DNA from: CAYNQN01 sp964530525 | GTDB taxonomy: Bacteria > Actinomycetota > Acidimicrobiia > Acidimicrobiales > Acidimicrobilacustridaceae | DNA: 24,392 nt | Assembly: GCA_964530525.1 (NCBI GenBank) | Contig: CAZHBH010000033.1 | Span: 1 to 24,392, forward strand | Direction: 5' to 3' | Shown here: positions 1 through 7,862 of the stretch, in pieces | How the letters are laid out: the number at the start of each line of letters is the position of its first letter | Numbering within the stretch: the first letter of the stretch is position 1 | Made by a program: the position numbers and the translations under genes | The notes under the pieces: model-generated | What the model saw: only the letters and a program-made list of their open reading frames with translations | What the model was told of the DNA's origin: nothing | Databases searched by the model: none

Positions 1-1
1 G

Positions 2-505
2 ATCCAGCGCATCGACCCGCCGCCCGACGTCATGTCGGCCATGCACGAGCAGATGAAGGCTGAACGCACCCGGCGAGCCGTGGTCACGGAGGCCGACGGT
101 GCCCGTGCCGCGGCGATCGCCAGGGCAGAGGGCGAGAAGCGGGCGGCCATCTTGATGGCCGAGGGCGTGCGTGAGCGCCAGATCCTCGAAGCTCAGGGCC
201 AAGCGCAGGCGATCCGAGAGGTGTCGGACGCCGATCAGTACCGAGAGCAGGTTGTGGCAGAGGGAGAGGCCGCCGCCATCCGCTCCGTGTACGCAGCCAT
301 ACACGAGGGTGGTCCCACCACCGACCTCATCGCCATCCGCTACCTCCAGGCGTTGGAGCGCGTCGCCGACGGGCAGGCGACCAAGATCATCCTGCCTGCG
401 GAGCTGAGCGGGATCCTCGGGTCGGTGGCGGCGATCGGCGAGCTGTTTGAGCCCAGGGGGGCGCCGGCATCCGCCCCTCCGCCGCCTCCCGAGCCGCCGA
501 GCTGA
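2..505 (+). CDS. Band 7 / SPFH (stomatin-prohibitin) protein, C-terminal part, 5' truncated by window edge
   Basis: The reading frame is open from the window edge, so the true start lies outside; the first Met at 32 is internal. What remains is the region after the SPFH core: a long Ala/Glu/Arg-rich helix with the family's typical AAAIARAEGEKRAAI and EAQGQAQAI repeats (coiled coil), a stretch containing YLQALERVADG, and the usual near-terminal segment IILPAELSGILG. It ends in a Pro-rich tail. Members are membrane-anchored scaffolds that form oligomeric rings around proteases or transporters. The N-terminal membrane anchor and SPFH domain cannot be seen. An NfeD-type partner might lie upstream, outside the window. 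It converges with the next gene, leaving a 6 nt gap. Confidence 0.88.
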   Translation: MQRIDPPPDVMSAMHEQMKAERTRRAVVTEADGARAAAIARAEGEKRAAILMAEGVRERQILEAQGQAQAIREVSDADQYREQVVAEGEAAAIRSVYAAIHEGGPTTDLIAIRYLQALERVADGQATKIILPAELSGILGSVAAIGELFEPRGAPASAPPPPPEPPS

Positions 506-511
506 GCCCTG

Positions 512-1774
512 CTAGCGCTCGGGGGCCCAGGCCCTGACGGGGACCTTGGCCTCCAGGGGGAGCAGCTCGAAGCCGTCGCGACCGCCCTCGTGCTCCACGA
601 GCTCCCATCCGAGCAGCTGAGCTAGCGGGTAGCGGCCCTCGTCGGGACCAGACGCTATGAGCTCGTCGCCGGCGCTGAGCACGGCTCGGCCCCTGGGCCT
701 GTAGATGTAGCGGTTGCCCTGGCGGACGGCCAGCACCGCGAATCCCGGGTCGATGTCGAGCTGGAGCTGGCGCAGGGTGGCCCCGTCCGCGGTGGAGCCC
801 TCCCCCACCGGCAGGCGCACCACCACCTCGTCCGCCTCGCCGAGGGCGATGTTCAGGATCGGGTGCACCTCCTCGCCCTGCTCGATGATCCACACCATCT
901 GCTGCGCCGCATCGCCGATGTCCTCTGCCGCCTGGCCCAGTCGGAGCAGGCCCCTCAGCTGCGACGGGTCGATGTCGGCCGCACCGGCCCTCAACACCCA
1001 CAGGTCGAGCCGGTCCTTCATCTCGTCGAGCCGGTCCTCCAGGTGCCGCACCTCGGCAGCCAGGCCGTGGTCGCGGAACACCACCGCCGAGTAGGCGAGG
1101 CCCACGGCCAGCTCGGAGATGTCCTTCATCTCCACGAGCACGTCCACAGCACGCCCGAGGTCGGTGAGGCTCCCCTCCGCGGAGGGAGCGGGGGGTTCCC
1201 AGAAGGGGGCACCTGCCAGCTCCCTGACCCTGACTATCCCCGCAGGAGGCCCTTCGAGGAAGAGGGCGTCACCCGGAAGGAGCACCTCGTCTCCCTCCAC
1301 GTCGGTGATCCAATCCCGGCCTCTGCGGATGGCCATGACCCTCATGCCCGTCGCTACCGGGAGCTCGAGAGCGGAGAGCGGCCGGTGGGCGAGGTGCGAG
1401 CCGTCCCTCACCAGCACCCGGTGGGACACCTCGGAGGCCTGGGAGAGATCGGCCACGAGCTCTCGGGGGATGCCCAACCTGTAGGTCACGATGCGGGCGA
1501 TGTCGACGGCGTCGTTGGCGATGCGCTCGATTGCGCTCACGACCACCAGGACCGAGGCCATGCCCTCGGCGTCGGTCCGGTTGCGGGCGGCAAGGATCGA
1601 GACGGTGCGCATGTCGTGCACCAAGTCGCTCATCCGCTCCTCTATCTCGGTGACCTCCTCGGCGATGTCAGGATCGTCGAAGTAGAGGGCGGCGTAAGCC
1701 AGGTCGACCATGAGATCGGAGGTGTCCTTCGCGTCCGAGAGCATGGTGCGCAGGTTGCGAGGTTTGTCGTCCAT
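512..1774 (-). CDS. Tandem PhoU-TrkA_C domain protein (COG3273-like), putative cation transport regulator
   Basis: The 420-residue protein is an internal duplication. A helical PhoU-like domain (about residues 1-100) and a TrkA_C/RCK_C ligand-binding domain (about 115-185) are followed by a second PhoU-like (about 210-310) and a second TrkA_C domain (about 325-395). The two halves share KDTSDLMVDLAYAALYF versus KDISELAVGLAYSAVVF, and the TrkA_C units share GDEVLLPGDALFLEGP versus GRAVLSAGDELIASGP. TrkA_C domains bind small ligands and gate K+ or divalent-cation channels, and proteins of this layout often sit beside MgtE-type transporters, but none is visible here. There is no membrane segment, so it is cytosolic. 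The ATG at 1774 is the first possible start in this stretch. Longer ORF extensions upstream lack domain similarity and run through the neighbouring PEBP gene. Confidence 0.85.
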   Translation of the reverse strand: MDDKPRNLRTMLSDAKDTSDLMVDLAYAALYFDDPDIAEEVTEIEERMSDLVHDMRTVSILAARNRTDAEGMASVLVVVSAIERIANDAVDIARIVTYRLGIPRELVADLSQASEVSHRVLVRDGSHLAHRPLSALELPVATGMRVMAIRRGRDWITDVEGDEVLLPGDALFLEGPPAGIVRVRELAGAPFWEPPAPSAEGSLTDLGRAVDVLVEMKDISELAVGLAYSAVVFRDHGLAAEVRHLEDRLDEMKDRLDLWVLRAGAADIDPSQLRGLLRLGQAAEDIGDAAQQMVWIIEQGEEVHPILNIALGEADEVVVRLPVGEGSTADGATLRQLQLDIDPGFAVLAVRQGNRYIYRPRGRAVLSAGDELIASGPDEGRYPLAQLLGWELVEHEGGRDGFELLPLEAKVPVRAWAPER

Positions 1775-1806
1775 CCAGTCCGTGCCAAGCGAGCGACGTG
1801 ACCGCG

Positions 1807-1812
1807 AGCTTA
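1807..1812 (-). promoter_or_regulatory. Candidate -10 box for the PhoU-TrkA_C gene
   Basis: On the minus strand the sequence reads TAAGCT, fitting the TANNNT actinobacterial -10 pattern. It would start a transcript around 1800, giving a leader of about 25 nt before the ATG at 1774. No clear -35 is seen. Confidence 0.35.
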
Positions 1813-1912
1813 GCCATCCCCCTGCTGCCTCGGGCTCGCGGCGGGGACCCGAGCAGGCCCGCCGTCTGTGGGACCGGGCACGAGCGACGCCGTCGCCGTC
1901 GCCGCCACGACG

Positions 1913-1918
1913 TAACGT
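1913..1918 (+). promoter_or_regulatory. -10 box TAACGT, leaderless arrangement for the PEBP lipoprotein gene
   Basis: TAACGT matches TANNNT and is followed by exactly 6 nt before the ATG at 1925, so transcription should begin at or next to the start codon. No Shine-Dalgarno sequence is present. It lies inside a short inverted repeat (CCACG...CGTGG, 1905-1920). Confidence 0.5.
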
Positions 1919-1924
1919 GGCGAG

Positions 1925-2533
1925 ATGCGACGAGGTCCTACATGCGCGCTGCTGGCCGCCGCCGTCACGGTGGTCCTCGCAGCCTGCGGGACCAGCGGTA
2001 GGGCCCTGGAGCCTCCCGCGCCTGGGGCCACGGCTCCCCCGCGCGCTTCGGTCACCACCCCCACCGACGAGCCGCGGGTCCCCTCGACCACCACCACCTT
2101 CGCCTTGAGCACCGAAGCCTGGGCTCCGGGGAGCAGCATCGGCCGGGCCCACACCTGCGACGGCGACGACGTGTCTCCCCAGCTGGCGATCTCCAACACG
2201 CCGCCGGGAACAACCGAGCTCGCCTTGGTGGCCACCGGGTCGGGGGACGTGAGCTGGGTGGTCGCCGGCATCCCGCCCGACATCACGCAGATCGCCCAGG
2301 GGACCGTCCCGCCCGGCGCCGTCGTGGGCGCCAACTCGGCAGGCGTGGTGGGCTGGACCGGCCCCTGCCCCCCCGAGGGTGGCGGGCCACGTCTGTTCGA
2401 CATCACGCTCTACGCGCTTGGCTCCCCATCCGGCGCCACCGAGGGCATGCCCACCACCGAGGCGGTCGCCCTGGTCACCGACCCGGCCCGCGTGATCGCC
2501 ACCTCCGTGCTCACCGGCACCGTCAGCCGCTGA
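1925..2533 (+). CDS. PEBP (YbhB/YbcL, Raf-kinase-inhibitor-like) family lipoprotein
   Basis: This 202-residue protein starts with a lipoprotein signal, a hydrophobic run ending in the lipobox VLAAC (Cys21), then a Thr/Pro-rich linker to about residue 60. The rest matches the bacterial PEBP fold: AHTCDGDDVSPQL, then TPPGTTELALVA, a segment reading VSWVVAGIPP, GANSAGVVGWTGPCPPEGGG and LYALGSP. The usual ligand-pocket motifs are weak or absent: the DPDAP segment is lost, the HW before the IP motif reads SWVV, and the typical G-x-HRY reads GGPRLF. It is probably anchored on the outer face of the membrane with an altered pocket. Function is unknown. It is transcribed alone, divergent from the PhoU-TrkA_C gene. 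Confidence 0.85.
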   Translation: MRRGPTCALLAAAVTVVLAACGTSGRALEPPAPGATAPPRASVTTPTDEPRVPSTTTTFALSTEAWAPGSSIGRAHTCDGDDVSPQLAISNTPPGTTELALVATGSGDVSWVVAGIPPDITQIAQGTVPPGAVVGANSAGVVGWTGPCPPEGGGPRLFDITLYALGSPSGATEGMPTTEAVALVTDPARVIATSVLTGTVSR

Positions 2534-2630
2534 GCCCGCCGATCCGCCACATCCTGCCTGCGCTCGCCATCCATATGCCGGCACAGGCACGCCAGCTCGT
2601 TAGCGGAGGAAGCGGGTCAGAAGCCTTCGG

Positions 2631-3359
2631 TCAGGCGAACTGGTCGCGGAAGGTCTCGAAGGCCGAACGGAGCTCGGCGATCTCCGCGCTGAGTCGGTCG
2701 ACGTGCTCGCGAAGCTCGGTGAGCTCCTCTTGATGGCCCGCAGCCACCCTCGACACCGGTGAGGTCGACGGCGACGGCGACGGCTCCCACCCCGGGTCGG
2801 GGGTCTCGCCTGCACCCCCGTGGGCCAGGGTCGCGGGAGCAGGATGGGAGGCCGTGGGCCCAGGCGCGTCGGTGCCGATGAGGCTGGCGTAGCGGGCGTC
2901 CTTCTGGCCGGGAAGGCGATCGAGGCGGACGGCGAGGGGCTCGGGGTGGTGTGACGCCAGCTGGGCAAGAACCGCCTCGACCGCACCGAGGTCGCTGAAC
3001 GGACTCATGCGCTCGGTGCGCTGCTTCAGCTCGCCCAGGGTCTGCGGGCCACGCAGGGCGAGCACTGCCAGAACGGCCAACTGGGGCCTGTCGAGGTCCC
3101 ACACCTCGTCGAGCACGTGACGGTACTTGGGGACCCGGTTCGATCTGCTGTGCACCACGCGGGTGAGGCCCCGCTGCCGGAGCCGTCCCAGGGCACCTTC
3201 GACCTGGTGCTCGTCGTAGCTCACCACGGGGTCGCGGTTGGTCGACTGGTTGCAAGCGAGCTGCAGGGAGTTGAGCGACAGCGGGTACGACTGGGGAGTC
3301 GCGAGCTCCTTCTCGACGAGGCACCCGAGGACGCGCACCTCCTCGGCATCCAGGTCCAA
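2631..3359 (-). CDS. YceH/DUF480 family winged-helix protein with C-terminal coiled coil
   Basis: Residues about 1-165 match the YceH (DUF480, COG3132) family: EEVRVLGCLVEKELATPQSY, then PLSLNSLQLACNQSTNRDPV, and a second winged helix beginning RPQLAVLAVLALRGPQTLGEL. A Pro/Ser/Thr-rich linker (about 170-205) follows, and then a short coiled coil (EELTELREHVDRLSAEIAEL), an extension seen in several actinobacterial members. The start is a TTG at 3359, because the family motif begins immediately after it and no ATG or GTG fits. GAGG lies 6 nt upstream. It is the last gene of the leftward cluster, 8 nt after its neighbour. The role is unknown; the fold suggests DNA binding. Confidence 0.88.
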   Translation of the reverse strand: MDLDAEEVRVLGCLVEKELATPQSYPLSLNSLQLACNQSTNRDPVVSYDEHQVEGALGRLRQRGLTRVVHSRSNRVPKYRHVLDEVWDLDRPQLAVLAVLALRGPQTLGELKQRTERMSPFSDLGAVEAVLAQLASHHPEPLAVRLDRLPGQKDARYASLIGTDAPGPTASHPAPATLAHGGAGETPDPGWEPSPSPSTSPVSRVAAGHQEELTELREHVDRLSAEIAELRSAFETFRDQFA

Positions 3360-3367
3360 CTCGGGCC

Positions 3368-3829
3368 TCAGCTCTCCTCGCCGTCGGGCTCGGATCCGGA
3401 GGGCTCACCGTCAGCAGCGGAATCGCTACCTTCGGACCCCTGGCCAGGAGCTCCCCCCTCGGCGGCATCGTCGCCGGCGTCCACCGGGGCTTCGACAGTC
3501 TCGCCGGAAGCATCGGCTGCAGAGCTCCCGGCAGAGACGTCGCCAGGAGCCGGTGGGGGTTCCTCACCGGCGACCAGGGCCTTCCACACCGCAACCGCGT
3601 GCCGGTAGGCCGCGTCAGCCTGCTCCCGCTGCTCGCGCGACGCCTTGGTGCTCTGGAGCAGCCGGCGCACCTCGGCGGCGGCGTCCTGCTTGGCCTTCTC
3701 GGCCTCGTCTACGACCTTCTGCTGCTTCTCCGCCTCACGCCGGCGCTTGCGCTCCTTGCGCTCGTCCGCGATGGCCTTGTTGAACCTCGCGACGTCCTCG
3801 TGGACGGCTGCGGGATCTCTCGCCGGCAT
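3368..3829 (-). CDS. Uncharacterised protein: charged coiled coil plus acidic disordered tail
   Basis: This 153-residue protein has no recognisable enzymatic domain. Residues about 10-85 are strongly charged and helical (KERKRRREAEKQQKVVDEAE and following), predicting a coiled coil. From about residue 93 to the end it is Gly/Ser/Ala/Asp/Glu-rich, acidic and low in complexity, so probably disordered. There is no signal peptide or membrane segment. Its ATG overlaps the stop codon of the DoxX-like gene (TGATG, 1 nt shared) and the YceH gene follows 8 nt later, so it is almost certainly co-translated with them. It could be a structural or scaffolding protein; nothing in the sequence shows a function. 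Confidence 0.75.
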   Translation of the reverse strand: MPARDPAAVHEDVARFNKAIADERKERKRRREAEKQQKVVDEAEKAKQDAAAEVRRLLQSTKASREQREQADAAYRHAVAVWKALVAGEEPPPAPGDVSAGSSAADASGETVEAPVDAGDDAAEGGAPGQGSEGSDSAADGEPSGSEPDGEES

Positions 3830-4398
3830 CAGCCCTCACCTCCCCCTGCACCAGGCCGCCAGAAGGCCAGCAGCAGCAACATGGCCCCTCCGATGCCGCC
3901 GATGCCCGATATGGCCAAACCGGTCGTGCCCACCAGCGAGTCGAGACCGATGGCGTTGTCGAGCGACCACTCCCCCGGGCCTGTCGCGCCCAGCGCCATC
4001 GACACCGCGCCCAGGACCGCTACGTACTCCCAGCCTTGCCCGGGCTTGAAGATGAAGTACCCGTTCTGACGATGCGCGGTGATGCCCGCCACGAGCATGA
4101 TCCCTACGAGACCTGCCGCCCCGATGGGGGTGAGCAACCCGAGCACGAGCAGGACGCCAGCGGCGACCTCGGTGACGCTCGCCATCCAGGCGTGGAGGAT
4201 CCCCGGCCGAAGCCCCATGCTCGCGAACCACCCGGCGGTGCCGGCGATCTTCCCGCCGCCCCAGATGTGGTTGTAGGCGTGGGCGAGGATGGTGAGGCCC
4301 ACCACCACCCGGATGATGAAGAGCCCGACGTTCAGGCCGTCGACGTCGAAGATGCTCTCGGTCCCGTACAGGGCCGTGGAGGCCGAGATCAGTTGCAT
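3829..4398 (-). CDS. DoxX-like integral membrane protein
   Basis: The 189-residue protein has four to five membrane helices (about 22-42, 70-90, 92-110, 124-142, 158-180). The DoxX pattern is clear: the first helix leads into RVVVGLTILAHAYNHIWGGG, followed by GTAGWFASMGL, TEVAAGVLLVLGLLTPIGAA and a third helix ending in AHRQNGYFIF. Members occur in many redox or stress contexts, and some interact with oxidoreductases; the exact role here is unknown. The ATG at 4398 has a good ribosome site, AAAGGA, just after the upstream stop codon (9 nt gap). Its C-terminus overlaps the next gene's start by 1 nt. Confidence 0.87.
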   Translation of the reverse strand: MQLISASTALYGTESIFDVDGLNVGLFIIRVVVGLTILAHAYNHIWGGGKIAGTAGWFASMGLRPGILHAWMASVTEVAAGVLLVLGLLTPIGAAGLVGIMLVAGITAHRQNGYFIFKPGQGWEYVAVLGAVSMALGATGPGEWSLDNAIGLDSLVGTTGLAISGIGGIGGAMLLLLAFWRPGAGGGEG

Positions 4399-4407
4399 GG
4401 GTCCTTT

Positions 4408-4830
4408 CTAGTCCTCACGGCGGATGGCCTCGACCACCTGGGCTGTGTGCCGGTGTTGCTCGTAGGAGAGACGGGCTAGCCAGAACCGCAGGAACCTCGC
4501 ACCCGCGTAGCGCACGAAGAGGGCAAGGCCCACCACCGTGAGGCTGAGGCCGAAGACGGCGCCGACCAGGGCGTCGTTCTGCTGTAGGGAGCTGGTGGCG
4601 CCGTGGCTGATGAAGTAGCAGACGATCACCCACACCGGCCCGGCGACCAAGAGGAGGCCCCCCAGACGGGCCAGGTTCCGCTCGCGTGCTGTGGAGGTGC
4701 CGGGGACCTGCATCTTGGAGAGGTCCTCCCGGAAGCGCTGCGCGCGCTCCGCTTCGCCCGAGCCGCCGCCGTCCCGCGAGTCGGCCGGGCCCGCCGACGT
4801 CGCCTCCTGCACCATCGAATCCTCCGTCAC
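4408..4830 (-). CDS. Small membrane protein with two predicted helices, unknown function
   Basis: This 140-residue protein has a hydrophilic N-terminal region of about 50 residues, two hydrophobic helices (about 55-75 and 88-107) and a basic, amphipathic C-terminal end (RFLRFWLARLSYEQHRHTAQ). I do not recognise the family. Two starts are plausible: GTG at 4830, with AGGAGG 9 nt upstream inside the end of the ATPase gene, and ATG at 4815, with GGAGG 5 nt upstream. The first is given here. The gap to the LivG stop is 4 nt and to the DoxX-like start 9 nt, so it is part of the same transcript. It occupies the place where a second ATPase (LivF) would often be found. Confidence 0.75.
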   Translation of the reverse strand: MTEDSMVQEATSAGPADSRDGGGSGEAERAQRFREDLSKMQVPGTSTARERNLARLGGLLLVAGPVWVIVCYFISHGATSSLQQNDALVGAVFGLSLTVVGLALFVRYAGARFLRFWLARLSYEQHRHTAQVVEAIRRED

Positions 4831-4834
4831 GAGA

Positions 4835-5587
4835 TCATGCCTCCTGGTAGTGGGCCTCTATGTCCATCGGCGTGCCCAGGTAGGCCGCCAGGACGTCCTC
4901 GTTCGCCTGGATCTCTTCGGGCGTGCCCCTGGCCAGCAGGCGCCCGAAGTCGAGCACGTGCACCAGGTCGCAGACCTTCATCACCAGGCTCATGTCGTGC
5001 TCCACCAGGAGCACGGCGGTCCCTTCGGCCGCCAGGGCACGAAGGAGTCCCGCGAAGCCCTCCGTCTCGCGGTCGTCCTGGCCCGAAGCAGGCTCGTCGA
5101 GCAACAGCACCCGGGGGCGACATGCCAGCGCCCTCGCCAGCTCCACCAGGCGGCCGGAGCCGGTCGACAGGGCCGTCACGCGCTGTTCGCCGACCTCCGC
5201 GAGGCCCACCTGCTCGAGCAGCTCGTCCACACGCCGACGCACGTTCGAGTGATCGCGAGCCCACCGGCGGTGGGTCTCGACAGCCACCTGCACGTTGTCG
5301 CGCACGGACAGCATCGTGAACAGCTCGAGGCGCTGGAAGGTGCGAGCCAGCCCCCTTCGCGCCCGCCTGTGCGGACCCAGCCGCCCGAGGTCGCGCCCGT
5401 CGAGGCGCACGCGGCCGCGATCCGCGCCCAGCAGGCCGCAGATCACGTTGAAAAGCGTCGTCTTCCCCGCCCCGTTCGGGCCGATGAGCCCGGTCACGTG
5501 CCCCGGCTCGACGCCTAACGACACGGCGTCGAGGGCGATGTTCCCCCCGAACGAGACGGTCACGTCCTCCACTTCGAGCAGCGCCAT
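4835..5587 (-). CDS. livG: ABC transporter ATP-binding protein, LivG-like (branched-chain amino acid/amide family)
   Basis: The 250-residue ATPase energises the adjacent permease. Visible motifs: Walker A GPNGAGKT (36-43), Q-loop TFQ (Q85), a signature region LSTGSGRLVELARAL (from about 140), Walker B LLLDEP (161-166) and the H-loop VEHDMSL (H197). The LivG-type C-terminal tail is present (VLDFGRLLARGTPEEI then an AYLGTP end). The signature reads LSTGS rather than LSGGQ or LSYGQ. ATG 5587 overlaps the permease stop (TGATG), with GGAGG about 10 nt upstream; a TTG one codon earlier is possible. No LivF gene follows, so this ATPase may act as a homodimer or pair with a subunit encoded elsewhere. 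Confidence 0.93.
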   Translation of the reverse strand: MALLEVEDVTVSFGGNIALDAVSLGVEPGHVTGLIGPNGAGKTTLFNVICGLLGADRGRVRLDGRDLGRLGPHRRARRGLARTFQRLELFTMLSVRDNVQVAVETHRRWARDHSNVRRRVDELLEQVGLAEVGEQRVTALSTGSGRLVELARALACRPRVLLLDEPASGQDDRETEGFAGLLRALAAEGTAVLLVEHDMSLVMKVCDLVHVLDFGRLLARGTPEEIQANEDVLAAYLGTPMDIEAHYQEA

Positions 5588-7830
5588 CAAGGAGCACCTC
5601 CACCCGCGACGCTCAGTGCCGTCGGCATCGGCTCCAGTGAGTCCGCGACGATCGCGTCACCGCCCACCTCCGCGACGAGCTCGTCGAGCCCCAGGGCGGC
5701 ATCGATCTCTGCGAGGGTGGTTACGTCCCACGGCTCGACGAGACCGACGAGCTCGAGCGGCACGCCGGCCTCCGCCGGGCCAGCCCGGTCCGAACGGACC
5801 CACGCCGGGGTGTCGCCCCGCCGCCGGGCACGCACCTCGGCCAGGGCCATCCCCGCCACGGCCACGACGGCGAGCAGGCCGAGGAAGGCCCAGTTCCCGT
5901 ACAGACCGACCACCCTGAAGATCCACACCAACACCATCGCCGCGAGAGAACCCCACTTGACGGCGGGCTCCGCCAGCAGGTTCCGCAGCCGGTCGCGCCA
6001 GACCGCTCCCAGACCGCTCGGTTCTATGCCCAACCCGACGGCTGAAGTTGCCGTGAGGACCGTCTGCCACTTGGTGAACCAGGGGGCTAGCACCGACGTG
6101 AACGGAAAGACTCCCTGGGTGATGACCCCCATGAAGAGGGCCGAGCTGACGAAGCCTGCCCCCGCGATGGCCACGAGCACGAAGATGGGAAGGCCTGCGA
6201 CGAAGTCGAACGTGGTGGACTCCACCGAGCCCAGCTGCATGGCGAACAGCGCCCCACCGAGGCCGGCGATGGCAGCCGAGAAGGAGAACACGGCGAGGCG
6301 GGTCCCCACGATGCTCATGCCGAACGTCGCACAGGCCGGCTCGCTGTCGCGGATAGACAGGAGCCTGCGGCCGAAGGCGTTCCGCCTGATCCAGGCCACG
6401 AGGCCCACCAGCAGGGCCAGCACCACCGCCGACAAGATCACCTGGCCCTCGAGGCTCGTGGTGTCGACCAGGGGGAGGTCGACGGGCGCCACCCGCAGGC
6501 TCCCCTGGCTGAAGGTCTGGACGCTCACCGGACCGACCTCGAAGTCCGGGAGCAGGAAGATCCACCGATCCATCGCCACCGCGAAGGCTGCTGTGGCCAG
6601 CGCCAGGTAGATGCCCGACAGGCGGAGGGCTGGCAGCGCGATGAGGGCTCCGACCCCCGCCGTGAAGACCACCGCCACAAGCAAGGCGAGGGGGCTCCCG
6701 CCGTCGCCGAGCTGCACGTACACCAGTGCTCCGACGCCCGCGAGGGTGAACTGGGCGAGCGAGATCTGGTTGGCGAAGCCCAGAAGAGGTACGAGAGACA
6801 GGCCGATCACGGCCATCGGGAAGATCTTGCCGTAGACGCTCAGGTCGGACGTGGAGAGGGTCGTGGTCAGCACCAGCGCTCCCAGCACGATGACCAGGCA
6901 GAACGTGAGAGCGCCCTTGACTGAGGGGGCCGGGAAGTACTCCCTGGTGAGCACTCGGCTGCGCAGGCGTGGGTTCGGGATGGCGAGCAGCACGATGAAC
7001 AGGATGATCACCGGCGCCGCCAGCCGCAGTCCGGAGAGGTACTGGTTCTGCGGGAGGTAGCCCTGCAGGTAGCCGTCGGCCAGACCGATCACCAGGGCTC
7101 CGACGAAGGTCAGGGGAAGCGACCGCAGCCGCCCGAAGATGGCTGCCGCGTAGGCGTTGATGATGAGCAGGGAGAGGATGATGGCGCCCAGGCCCGAGCT
7201 CGCCGCCACGAGGATCCCACCCACGGCGGCCAGGACGATACCGGTGATCCAGCTGAGCTGCTGCACTCTCACCGTTCGGGCACCGGTGAGCTGGCTGAGG
7301 GAGCGATCGTCGACGACCGATCGCATCGCCACGCCGATGCGGGTGCCGTAGAGCAGAAATCGGAGGGCCACCGCGACCACCACGGCGACGACGATCATCG
7401 TCACCTGGTGGTAGCTGATGGCCGTGACGCCCAGGTCGATGGTGTTGGCGCCGAAGAACTGAGGGAAGGGGCGACCCTGGTTCGGGTCCCAGATGGCCAT
7501 CGCCAGGCCGATCATGCCGAGCATCATGGAGATCGACACGACCAGCTTGGTGGTCTCGCTGGTGGCCTCGAGGCCCCTGAACAGCCGCTCCATGCCGACG
7601 CCCACCAGCGGAGCCAGGACCCCGATCACCACGATGAGCGACGGAACCAGGGGCCAACCCCACGAGAGGTGCAGCTGCCAGTAGGCGAAGGCTGCGAACA
7701 TGCCGATGGCGCCGTGGGCGAAGTTGAACACGCCGGTGGTGGTGTAGGTCAGCACGAGGCCGCTGCCGATGACGGCATAGATCGCGGCTGTGGCGACCCC
7801 GACGATGGTGAAGCCGAGGAAGGTGTCCAC
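5587..7830 (-). CDS. Fused branched-chain amino acid/amide ABC permease (LivH-LivM in one chain)
   Basis: At 747 residues this is roughly LivH plus LivM. The N-terminal half (about 1-290) is LivH-like: YAVIGSGLVLTYTTTGVFNF leads into AHGAIGMFAAFAYW, and later helices include AAIFGRLRSLPLTFVGALVI. The second half (about 330-650) is LivM-like: LLGFANQISLAQFTLAGVGA, then LRLSGIYLALATAAFAV and the EAA-type loop RRLLSIRDSEPACATFGM, then AGLGGALFAMQLGS. About 100 hydrophilic residues at the end (after about 655) resemble neither half. The start is GTG 7830, giving VDTFLGFTIVG, a normal LivH beginning. The gap to the substrate-binding protein is 32 nt, and the stop overlaps livG. Fused permeases are known in actinobacteria. 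The substrate is probably an amino acid, amide or urea-like solute but cannot be read from sequence. Confidence 0.93.
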   Translation of the reverse strand: MDTFLGFTIVGVATAAIYAVIGSGLVLTYTTTGVFNFAHGAIGMFAAFAYWQLHLSWGWPLVPSLIVVIGVLAPLVGVGMERLFRGLEATSETTKLVVSISMMLGMIGLAMAIWDPNQGRPFPQFFGANTIDLGVTAISYHQVTMIVVAVVVAVALRFLLYGTRIGVAMRSVVDDRSLSQLTGARTVRVQQLSWITGIVLAAVGGILVAASSGLGAIILSLLIINAYAAAIFGRLRSLPLTFVGALVIGLADGYLQGYLPQNQYLSGLRLAAPVIILFIVLLAIPNPRLRSRVLTREYFPAPSVKGALTFCLVIVLGALVLTTTLSTSDLSVYGKIFPMAVIGLSLVPLLGFANQISLAQFTLAGVGALVYVQLGDGGSPLALLVAVVFTAGVGALIALPALRLSGIYLALATAAFAVAMDRWIFLLPDFEVGPVSVQTFSQGSLRVAPVDLPLVDTTSLEGQVILSAVVLALLVGLVAWIRRNAFGRRLLSIRDSEPACATFGMSIVGTRLAVFSFSAAIAGLGGALFAMQLGSVESTTFDFVAGLPIFVLVAIAGAGFVSSALFMGVITQGVFPFTSVLAPWFTKWQTVLTATSAVGLGIEPSGLGAVWRDRLRNLLAEPAVKWGSLAAMVLVWIFRVVGLYGNWAFLGLLAVVAVAGMALAEVRARRRGDTPAWVRSDRAGPAEAGVPLELVGLVEPWDVTTLAEIDAALGLDELVAEVGGDAIVADSLEPMPTALSVAGGGAP

Positions 7831-7862
7831 CAGGCTGATCCCCGCCTATCCGTCCTCGCCTG

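Noticed and set aside
497..522. Inverted repeat CCGAGC / GCTCGG between the band 7 and PhoU-TrkA_C genes
   Set aside because: The 14-nt loop and lack of a U-tract make it too weak to call a terminator.
863..1801. Plus-strand 312-residue frame opposite the PhoU-TrkA_C gene
   Set aside because: It is antisense to a protein with a clear domain duplication, has His/Val-rich shadow composition, and no start signal.
2534..2630. Gap between convergent PEBP and YceH genes
   Set aside because: Only a short palindrome (TGCCGGCA) is seen; there is no convincing terminator or gene.
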